Below, piece by piece: positions 1 to 6,340 of a stretch of DNA of 6,717 nucleotides. Location of the stretch: positions 1 to 6,717 of the forward strand of contig JACCSN010000192.1 of NCBI GenBank assembly GCA_013812985.1, given 5' to 3'. The DNA is from Hyphomicrobiales bacterium (lineage in GTDB: Bacteria > Pseudomonadota > Alphaproteobacteria > Rhizobiales > Afifellaceae). The position numbers and the translations under genes were made by a program. Each line of letters begins with the position of its first letter. Positions within the stretch are counted from its first letter, which is position 1. The notes below the pieces were generated by a model, which was given only the letters and a program-made list of their open reading frames with translations, was not told where the DNA came from and searched no databases.

Positions 1-776
1 AGTATATCCATGGCGCGAGGGGCCAGCTTCTGCAGGCCGGAGAGGACGCGACCAGCGCCGCCGACATAGATGTCGCGCCCGCCATGGGCCGCTGCGTGAA
101 GGATGGCGCGCGCAACCTCTTCCGGCGCATAGGTCGGCGGCGGCAGCTTCATCGCGTTGCCGAGGTAGTTCCTGGCATGCTCGACGAAGGGCGTGTTGAT
201 CGAGGTCGGTTTGATCAGCGTCACCGAGATCGGCGCGCCTTCCTCCTCCAGCTCCATCCTCAATGTGTCGGTGAAGCCCTTAATCGCGTGCTTGCTCGCC
301 GCATACATCCCTTGCAGCGGCAGGGCGGTGTCGGAAGCGACGCTGCCGAGATTGACGATGGCGCCGCCCTTGCCTCGCAGGTGGGCCACGGCGATGAACG
401 AGCCGTACGTCAAGCCCCAGAAATTGGTTTCGAAAAGCTTGCGATTGTCCTCGTCGCTCACCTGGTCGAGACGGCCGTAGATGCCGACGCCGGCGTTGTT
501 CACCCAGGAGTCGAAGCCGCCGAACCGCGCGATCGCGGCGTCCGCGACGCCTTGCAGCTGATCTCGATCGCCAACGTCAGCCACGACGTGAATCGCCTCG
601 CCGCCGGCGTCCCTGATCCGACCTTCGACTTCGGCCAAAGCGCCGCCGCTGCGCGACGTGAGCACGACCTTCGCTCCCGCCGCTGCCGCAGCCTCCGCGG
701 TCGCCAGCCCGATGCCGCTTGAAGCGCCGGTAATCACGATGACCTGGTCCTCGACCGGCTTCAGATGAACGGCCAT
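1..776 (-). CDS. SDR-family NAD(P)-dependent oxidoreductase, partial (C-terminus off left edge)
   Basis: Classical short-chain dehydrogenase/reductase, a soluble Rossmann-fold enzyme that oxidises or reduces a hydroxyl/carbonyl group; the substrate cannot be told from sequence. Seen in my translation: cofactor motif TGASSGIG at residues 16-23, an Arg at 42 at the end of the second strand (favours NADP(H) over NAD(H)), NNAG at 93-96, structural Asn118, and catalytic Ser145, Tyr158 and Lys162 in the YAASK context with the usual 13-residue Ser-Tyr gap. The ATG at 776 is preceded by GAGGAG (plus-strand CTCCTC, 781-786), which fixes the start. 258 codons are visible. The frame is still open at base 1 and the tail around residues 240-258 (YVGGAGR) resembles the longer SDRs of about 330 residues, so perhaps 70 residues are missing. 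It is divergent from lnt and probably functionally unrelated to it. Confidence 0.93.
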   Translation of the reverse strand, partial: MAVHLKPVEDQVIVITGASSGIGLATAEAAAAAGAKVVLTSRSGGALAEVEGRIRDAGGEAIHVVADVGDRDQLQGVADAAIARFGGFDSWVNNAGVGIYGRLDQVSDEDNRKLFETNFWGLTYGSFIAVAHLRGKGGAIVNLGSVASDTALPLQGMYAASKHAIKGFTDTLRMELEEEGAPISVTLIKPTSINTPFVEHARNYLGNAMKLPPPTYAPEEVARAILHAAAHGGRDIYVGGAGRVLSGLQKLAPRAMDI

Positions 777-910
777 TCGACTCCTCGGAAAAACAGAGTG
801 CGACAATCGTCCTCACGCCCGCTAGGTTCCTCGACGAAGCATCACGTCACCTTGATTTCGCTGCGCGGAGCCCGCACTCCGGCGAAGGCGTAACCGAATC
901 GGCGTGGGTC
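777..910. promoter_or_regulatory. Divergent intergenic region between SDR gene and lnt
   Basis: This 134 bp gap must carry the start signals for the SDR gene and probably for lnt, since no gene lies upstream of lnt on its strand. I could not find a convincing -35/-10 pair in either direction; TTGATT at 852-857 has no suitable -10 partner. A small inverted repeat, CGGAG at 866-870 and CTCCG at 877-881, could form a 5 bp hairpin with a 6 nt loop some 30 bp before lnt. No clear Shine-Dalgarno sequence precedes lnt. The function is inferred from position only. Confidence 0.35.
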
Positions 911-2497
911 ATGGATCGCCTGGCGAATGCGGTCATCTTGTCCTGGGGCTGGCGCCGCCGGGGGATTGCCTTCGCGGCCGGCGCTCTGTCATCGCTCGCT
1001 CAGCCGCCGTTCTTCGCGTTTCCGCTCCTCTGGATCACCCTGCCCGTGCTGGTCTGGCTGCTCGACGGAGCCGTGGCGCAAAGCCGCAGCGGCAGCGTGC
1101 GCCGGCTGCCGCCGGCCTTCGCGGCCGGCTGGTGGTTCGGCTTCGGCTATTTTCTCGCCGGCCTGTGGTGGATCGGCGCGGCGTTCCTCGTTGAGGCGGA
1201 TACCTTTGGCTGGTTGATGCCGTTCGCGGTTGTCGCGCTGCCGGCGGGGCTCGCACTGTTCTGGGGGCTGGGCGCGATGGCTGCCCAGCTGCTCTGGAGC
1301 GAGGATTGGCGGCGTATTTTCGCGCTTGCCGGGGGCCTCGGCGGCGCCGAATGGCTGCGCGGGCACCTCTTCACGGGTTTTCCCTGGAACGCGATCGGCT
1401 ATGCGCTGACCGCCGGCGAGGCCCTGATGCAATCGGCCGCCTTGTTCGGGGTGTACGCGCTGAACCTGCTTGCGGTCCTCATTTTCGCCGCGCCCGCCGC
1501 CCTCGCCCCGGCGGCGGGACGCTCCCGCGGCCTGGCGCCGGTCTTGCTTTCGGTCGCCGCCGTTGCCGCGCTCGGGGCCTACGGCATGGTTCGGCTGGCC
1601 GGCGCCGATATCGCCTTTGTTCCAGACACCCGGATCCGCATTGTTCAACCCGCCCTTGGCCAGCTGCAGAAATGGGACCCGGCGAACAAGGACGAGGTGC
1701 TCAGCGCCTATTTCCGCCTCAGCTCGCCCGACGGCGCCGCTCTCACGCCCGGCACTGTGCTGGTCTGGCCGGAATCGGCCTTCCCCTTCCCGCTGACGCG
1801 GGAGCCGGGCGTGCTGGCGGCCATCGCTGAATTGCTGCCGCCGGGAGCCACGCTCATAACGGGCGCCTATCGGGTGGAAATGCCGACGACGGGACAGCCG
1901 CAGGTTTACAATTCCGTCTACACGATCGCGGACGACGGGGCCGTTCTCGATGCATACGACAAGAAGCACCTGGTGCCGTTCGGCGAATACCTTCCGGCAG
2001 GCGATTTGTTACGTCGGCTAGGGATGCGACAATTAGTCCGCAGCGGCTTCGCCGCCGGGCCGCAGCGTCAGCTGCTGACCCTGCCCAACGGAATCTCTTT
2101 CGCCCCGCTCATCTGTTACGAAGTCGTTTTCCCAGGAGCTGTGCTTCCGCGAGGGCCGCGGCCAGATTTTCTGCTCAACGTCACCAATGACGGCTGGTTC
2201 GGAAAGACCATTGGCCCCTATCAACACTTCCATCAGGCACGCATCCGCGCCGTAGAAGAAGGTCTGCCGCTAATTAGGGCTGCCAATACGGGAATCTCAG
2301 GCAATATCGACCCATATGGTCGCATTCTTGCGATCGGAGCCCTTGGTGTGGCAACGTCCATGGATACAGGATTGGCGCGAGCAATCGAACCAACCCTCTA
2401 CGCTAGGTGGAGAGCCGGTAATCTGTTGCTACTCATGGCTGCATGCCTCGCAGTGCTGCTGACAAGATTCTTAACCCTTAGCCCGTTAACGAATTGA
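911..2497 (+). CDS. lnt: Apolipoprotein N-acyltransferase Lnt (CutE/ActA)
   Basis: Inner-membrane enzyme that transfers an acyl chain from a phospholipid to the N-terminal cysteine of apolipoproteins, the last step of lipoprotein maturation. The 528-residue length is normal. Residues about 18-230 are a set of hydrophobic membrane segments. Residues about 240-490 form the periplasmic nitrilase-like domain, and a last membrane helix lies at about 503-522. The expected Glu-Lys-Cys triad is present: Glu288 in WPES, Lys351 in YDKKHLVPFGEY, Cys402 in ICYE; Glu359 of FGE matches a further conserved residue. The ATG at 911 is chosen because the MDRLANAVIL start with the following WGWRR resembles rhizobial Lnt N-termini, although the ribosome binding site is poor. 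The Sinorhizobium homologue is ActA, needed for acid tolerance (family knowledge). The first 350 codons are very GC3-rich, while the last 160 are not (see findings). phrR follows 122 bp downstream. Confidence 0.97.
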   Translation: MDRLANAVILSWGWRRRGIAFAAGALSSLAQPPFFAFPLLWITLPVLVWLLDGAVAQSRSGSVRRLPPAFAAGWWFGFGYFLAGLWWIGAAFLVEADTFGWLMPFAVVALPAGLALFWGLGAMAAQLLWSEDWRRIFALAGGLGGAEWLRGHLFTGFPWNAIGYALTAGEALMQSAALFGVYALNLLAVLIFAAPAALAPAAGRSRGLAPVLLSVAAVAALGAYGMVRLAGADIAFVPDTRIRIVQPALGQLQKWDPANKDEVLSAYFRLSSPDGAALTPGTVLVWPESAFPFPLTREPGVLAAIAELLPPGATLITGAYRVEMPTTGQPQVYNSVYTIADDGAVLDAYDKKHLVPFGEYLPAGDLLRRLGMRQLVRSGFAAGPQRQLLTLPNGISFAPLICYEVVFPGAVLPRGPRPDFLLNVTNDGWFGKTIGPYQHFHQARIRAVEEGLPLIRAANTGISGNIDPYGRILAIGALGVATSMDTGLARAIEPTLYARWRAGNLLLLMAACLAVLLTRFLTLSPLTN

Positions 2498-2525
2498 CTT
2501 GCTGGATTACCACAATATCGTCGCA

Positions 2526-2554
2526 TTGAATCGATTGCGTTAAGTGACCGTTAT
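2526..2554 (+). promoter_or_regulatory. Possible promoter of the phrR-type gene, overlapping a GANTC site and 8-bp palindrome
   Basis: TTGAAT at 2526-2531 and CGTTAT at 2549-2554, 17 bp apart, are a weak sigma70-like pair. The -35 element overlaps GAATC (2528-2532), a GANTC site of the CcrM methylase used by alphaproteobacteria, and the perfect palindrome AATCGATT (2529-2536). If real, transcription would begin near 2561. That would put the in-frame ATG at 2557 outside the message and favour the GTG start at 2620. Alphaproteobacterial promoters are poorly predicted by eye, so this is tentative. Confidence 0.25.
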
Positions 2555-2619
2555 CCATGTTGACCAGCTTGGAAATCCGGCCGGCCCGTCCATACCCGAG
2601 ATCAACGACGAGAGAGTTT

Positions 2620-3039
2620 GTGAGCAACGTTCCACCGATTACGGGCAAGCGCCCCAATCCAACCGATATCTACGTCGGCAGCCGTGTCCGACTGCGTCGG
2701 AAGATGCTCGGCCTCAGCCAAGAGAAGCTTGGGGACAAGCTTGGCATCACCTTTCAGCAAATACAGAAGTACGAGAAGGGCACCAACCGCGTCGGGGCGA
2801 GCAGGCTGCAAGCGATGGCGTCCGCGCTCGAAGTGCCGATCGCTTACTTCTTTCCCGATTCGACGCCCGGGGCCGATGGCGTCGGCATGCAGGAAGAGGG
2901 CGCCGCCTTCATGATGGACCTGATGTCGAGCGCGGAGGGGCTTGAGCTCAGCCGCGCTTTCGTGCGCATCCGCAGCTCCAAGGTGCGGCGAAAGGTTGTT
3001 GAGTTGGTGCGCGCGCTGGCGGACGATCATCCAACCTGA
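2620..3039 (+). CDS. phrR: XRE-family transcriptional regulator, PhrR/PraR type
   Basis: DNA-binding regulator with a Cro/C1-type helix-turn-helix. In the 139-residue product from the GTG start, the conserved block runs from residue 13 (NPTDIYVGSRVRLRR) to 78 (VPIAYFF). The helix-turn-helix core is at about 33-52 (SQEKLGDKLGIT, then QQIQKYE), followed by KGTNRVGASRLQ. The tail of about 60 residues is of mixed charge and probably serves dimerisation or sensing (inference). An in-frame ATG at 2557 would add 21 residues with no resemblance to the family, so the GTG at 2620 is preferred; its GAGAG (2610-2614) is a weak ribosome binding site. Homologues sit next to lnt: Sinorhizobium phrR lies near actA (lnt) and is induced by low pH, and Azorhizobium praR controls symbiosis-related genes (family knowledge). 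Targets in this organism are unknown; autoregulation is plausible. Confidence 0.88.
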   Translation: MSNVPPITGKRPNPTDIYVGSRVRLRRKMLGLSQEKLGDKLGITFQQIQKYEKGTNRVGASRLQAMASALEVPIAYFFPDSTPGADGVGMQEEGAAFMMDLMSSAEGLELSRAFVRIRSSKVRRKVVELVRALADDHPT

Positions 3040-3198
3040 GTAGACGCCGAGAGCGCGTCCCGGGGCAACCGGGCTTGGTGGGGGGACGGTGGCATCGAGG
3101 CCTTGACGTTCGGCGAAGGGGTGGGGCAACAGTCGTCCCTGATCGCTAGGCCTATCTGCCGAGCCATTTAGAACCCGCATCTGCCGCAAGGGCCTTCC
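3040..3198 (+). promoter_or_regulatory. Candidate structured 5' leader of metK
   Basis: This 159 nt gap between the regulator and metK is repeat-rich. It contains a tight hairpin, CCCGG (3059-3063) with loop GGCAA and CCGGG (3069-3073). GGGACG (3083-3088) can pair with CGTCCC upstream (3056-3061) or with an identical CGTCCC downstream (3134-3139), so the two pairings exclude each other. Between the arms, CCTT and AAGG (around 3102-3120) can close a small stem. GGGGCAAC occurs at 3062-3069 and 3123-3130, and ATCTGCCG at 3154-3161 and 3179-3186. metK is a common target of SAM feedback, but I do not recognise the consensus of SAM-I, SAM-II, SAM/SAH or SAH riboswitches here. AAGGG at 3188-3192 is the metK ribosome binding site. 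Regulation is inferred, not shown. Confidence 0.3.
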
Positions 3199-4368
<1,170 letters not shown>

Positions 4369-4378
4369 CCGGCCATCC

Positions 4379-5065
4379 ATGCAGCCCCGCGGCGGCTCGT
4401 TCTTCGGCCGGCGCAAGGGCAAGACGCTGAAGGCGACCCAACGGGTTGCGCTGGATAGGGCGTTTCCCGCGCTCCGTCTCGATCTGACGGCGCCGGCGCC
4501 CGCCCGGCTCGCCGCTTTGTTCCCCATCGCCGTTGACGAAGTCCGGCTGGAGATCGGCTTCGGCGGCGGCGAGCACCTCCTGCACGAGGCGCGCTGCTTT
4601 CCCGAAACCGGGGTCATCGGTGTCGAGCCGTTCCAGAACGGCTTGGCGAAGGCCGTCGCGGCGATCGCGCAAGAGAGCCTTACCAACATCCGGCTGTTCG
4701 ATCAGGACGCCACGCTGCTCCTCGATTGGTTGCCGCCGGATTCCTTGAGCCGGATCGATCTCCTCTATCCCGACCCATGGCCGAAGCTGCGTCACTGGAA
4801 GCGGCGCTTCGTCCAAGCGGAGAACATCGCCCGAATCGTCCGGGTTCTCCGCGCCGGCGGTTCGTTCCGCTTCGCCAGCGACGTGGAAGCCTACCTGAAA
4901 TGGGCCTGGCGCGAGGTCGGGCGCGACGGCCGCCTCTTGCCGACAGCGGACGGCATCGAGGCGTGCCGGCAGGCATGGCCGGGCTGGCCGGGAACGCGTT
5001 ACGAGGCGAAGGCGGTCGCGGAAGGCCGGCGGCCGGCTTACCTGGAGTTTCGCAAGCTCGGCTAG
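4379..5065 (+). CDS. trmB: tRNA (guanine-N7)-methyltransferase TrmB
   Basis: SAM-dependent methylase that forms 7-methylguanosine at position 46 in the variable loop of tRNAs. The 228-residue product has a typical basic N-terminus (GRRKGKTLKATQR, 10-22), SAM-binding motif LEIGFGGGEHL (57-67), GVEPFQNG (81-88), the family-defining YPDPWPKLRHWKRRF (130-144), and the C-terminal TRYEAKA (206-212) involved in tRNA/SAM recognition. The ATG at 4379 is chosen because it gives the expected N-terminus and lies 10 nt after the metK stop; a further in-frame ATG at 4280 would overlap metK by about 90 bp. No strong Shine-Dalgarno is visible, so translational coupling to metK is likely (inference). A weak hairpin (5073-5086, 5 bp stem, loop CGAT) follows the stop but lacks a T-tract. 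Confidence 0.97.
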   Translation: MQPRGGSFFGRRKGKTLKATQRVALDRAFPALRLDLTAPAPARLAALFPIAVDEVRLEIGFGGGEHLLHEARCFPETGVIGVEPFQNGLAKAVAAIAQESLTNIRLFDQDATLLLDWLPPDSLSRIDLLYPDPWPKLRHWKRRFVQAENIARIVRVLRAGGSFRFASDVEAYLKWAWREVGRDGRLLPTADGIEACRQAWPGWPGTRYEAKAVAEGRRPAYLEFRKLG

Positions 5066-5140
5066 CTATCCAATCGGCGATCCGATCCGTGACCGCCGCG
5101 CTGCAGCGTGATACGAAGGGCGGAAGCTCGGAGCAGCGCT

Positions 5141-5685
5141 ATGACGATCACCGCACGACTGCCGCGTAAGCTCACCCTGGATACGTTCCTCGCCTTCTAC
5201 GCGACGCGTCCGGATGAGGAGCAATGGCAGCTGGTTGACGAAGTCGCGATCTTGATGACGCCACCCTTTCTCACGCATCAACGAGTAGCGGGAAACCTTC
5301 AGCGGCTGCTCAATGCTGCTCTCGAGACCCACGCGCCGCACCTCTACGCGGAACAGCGCATCGGAATCGAACTGCCGCAGTTCAACCACTACCGGCCCGA
5401 GCCGGACGTGGCCGTCATGATCTGGAGATCGCGCCGCGCCGTCGCTACGTCGACCGCTTCTATCTCGTCGACCTGAAACGCGACTTCTATCGCGCACACG
5501 GCCATAACCGCGCCATCCTGCTGGTCAGCCAGGACCGGCAGGAGCTGGAGCTGGACATCAGGAGTGCGGACGGTTGGACTTCCGACACGCTAAGCGGCCC
5601 GCAGGCGCTGCTGACCCTTCCCGATTTTGGCCTGACTTGCCGCCTTCACGAGATTTATAAGAACACGCCGGTCGGACCGCTTTGA
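5141..5685 (+). pseudogene. Uma2-family (PD-(D/E)XK) putative endonuclease, frameshifted and internally deleted
   Basis: Remnant of a Uma2/DUF820-type gene, a family with a restriction-endonuclease-like fold and uncertain biology. The first part reads from ATG 5141 (GGAG at 5130-5133): N-terminal LPRKLTLDTFLAFYATRPDE, then EQRIGIELPQFNHYRPEPDVAV, whose RPEPDV carries the first catalytic Asp. After GTC at 5414-5416 the frame breaks and this frame stops at 5476. The family sequence resumes from 5419 in another frame (DLEIAPRRRYVDRFYLVDLK, then RDFYRAHGHNRAILL) and stops at 5683-5685. Inserting one base after 5418 restores a Val-Ile-Asp-Leu-Glu reading, so a single-base deletion explains the break. 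The segment after RFYL joins directly to VDLKRDFYRAH; intact relatives have about 20 more residues here, including the catalytic EVLS-like strand (family recollection, not aligned). Repaired length would be about 181 residues against about 200 normally. The gene is probably dead. Confidence 0.8.
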
Positions 5686-5704
5686 TCCAAGCGCGGCCGC
5701 TCGA

Positions 5705-5741
5705 TGGCTGGCGGGATACAGCCAACCGCGCGGCTTCGCGG
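5705..5741. terminator. Possible bidirectional terminator hairpins between convergent genes
   Basis: Two adjacent inverted repeats lie in the 76 bp gap between the Uma2 remnant and the convergent hugZ-like gene. The first is TGGCTG (5705-5710) with CAGCCA (5719-5724), loop 8 nt. The second is CCGCG (5726-5730) with CGCGG (5737-5741), loop 6 nt. The convergent position suits a shared terminator, but there is no T-run on either side, so classic intrinsic termination is not supported. Confidence 0.3.
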
Positions 5742-5761
5742 CGGACGCCCCGCCTTTCCCC

Positions 5762-6226
5762 TCATGCCGGCGCGCTGAGCAGATCCGCTGGAGTGAGACT
5801 CACGATGCGGCCGAAGCCGGCGACGAGGTGGCCGGCAGCGATGTGGAACCGGTAAAGCGAGAAATCGGCGAAACCGGCGTATCGCGCCGCTTCAGGGTGC
5901 GCCGCAAGGTAGCGGGCGCTTAGCTCGGCATCGTCGTCGCCGATGAGCCGTCCGGTCAGCGTCAGGCGCACCGCTGTCATCTCCTCGTCCTCCGGGTCCG
6001 GCGCGCGCACGTAAAGCAGCGAAGCGCGCGGGTCTCTCGCGATGTTTCGGCTGTGCATGGCGAGATTGGAAAGGAGCAGCAACGGCGAGCCGTCAGCGGC
6101 GGGCGCGGTGGTGACATACGACGCGAACGGCGCGCCGTTTTCCAATAGAGTGGCGAGCGCACCCGTCCCGACATCGTGGACGAGACTGCGCGCGAGCGCT
6201 TCATCAGAGGCGGAATCGGCGGACAT
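5762..6226 (-). CDS. HugZ-like pyridoxamine 5'-phosphate oxidase-fold protein
   Basis: Small split-barrel protein of the HugZ branch, a family that binds flavin or haem; HugZ proteins are linked to haem breakdown and iron use. The 154-residue product shows GTGALATL (20-27), APFASYVTT (32-40), [23 protein letters not shown] (49-71), LTLTGR (88-93), a [22 protein letters not shown] run (106-127), and the C-terminal [10 protein letters not shown] (133-142) typical of HugZ haem-binding ends. The second, DUF2470-like domain of longer HugZ proteins is absent, as in many short alphaproteobacterial members. The ATG at 6226 is chosen because GAGGAGGG lies just upstream; the open frame extends to an ATG at 6277 but that would run through the repeat upstream of chvI. 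It is divergent from chvI. The exact activity is unknown; general flavin-reductase-like function is the alternative. Confidence 0.88.
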   Translation of the reverse strand: MSADSASDEALARSLVHDVGTGALATLLENGAPFASYVTTAPAADGSPLLLLSNLAMHSRNIARDPRASLLYVRAPDPEDEEMTAVRLTLTGRLIGDDDAELSARYLAAHPEAARYAGFADFSLYRFHIAAGHLVAGFGRIVSLTPADLLSAPA

Positions 6227-6231
6227 TCCGG

Positions 6232-6239
6232 CCCTCCTC
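6232..6239 (-). promoter_or_regulatory. Strong Shine-Dalgarno of the hugZ-like gene (decides its start)
   Basis: Plus-strand CCCTCCTC reads GAGGAGGG on the coding strand and ends 5 nt before the ATG at 6224-6226. It is the best ribosome binding site in the window and favours this start over the upstream ATGs at 6244 and 6277. Confidence 0.75.
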
Positions 6240-6263
6240 ACCATGGCACGGAAACAATTGCCA

Positions 6264-6283
6264 CATTCTGTTCGCATTCTGTT
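6264..6283. repeat. Tandem direct repeat, 11-bp period, in the hugZ-like/chvI divergent region
   Basis: CATTCTGTT occurs at 6264-6272 and again at 6275-6283, an exact 9-bp repeat with an 11-bp period. It lies about 58 bp before the chvI start and about 38 bp before the hugZ-like start. OmpR/PhoB-type regulators bind tandem half-sites about one helical turn apart, and the CTGT cores with 11-bp spacing resemble a weak Pho box. Binding by ChvI itself (autoregulation) or by PhoB is inferred from spacing and position only. Confidence 0.45.
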
Positions 6284-6340
6284 ACGAGACGTATGGAGTC
6301 CGACGGCATCGCCGACGGAGATCTGAAAGGAATATTGGTC

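Noticed and set aside
84..722. 212-codon plus-strand frame opposite the SDR gene
   Set aside because: The minus strand encodes an SDR with all catalytic motifs; the plus frame is its shadow.
989..1969. Long open frame (326 codons) antisense to lnt
   Set aside because: It is a shadow of the GC-rich coding strand: rich in Arg, Gly and Ala, with no recognisable domain, and fully inside a clear Lnt gene.
2471..2489. Canonical CtrA box at the end of lnt
   Set aside because: The two TTAA copies are 11 bp apart rather than 7, and they lie within the lnt coding end.
2544..2945. 133-codon plus frame overlapping the XRE regulator in another frame
   Set aside because: No family resemblance, whereas the regulator frame has a clear helix-turn-helix.
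3040..3198. Known SAM-I, SAM-II, SAM/SAH or SAH riboswitch before metK
   Set aside because: I could not match the conserved core sequences of any of these classes by eye; kept only as an unassigned structured leader.
5417..5476. The 14-19 residues read in the first Uma2 frame after the break, as a natural C-terminus
   Set aside because: The sequence is Ser/Thr/Arg-rich junk, while the conserved family sequence continues in another frame.
6227..6277. Longer N-terminus for the hugZ-like protein from ATG 6277 or 6244
   Set aside because: The added residues do not look like HugZ and a strong GAGGAGGG precedes the ATG at 6226.
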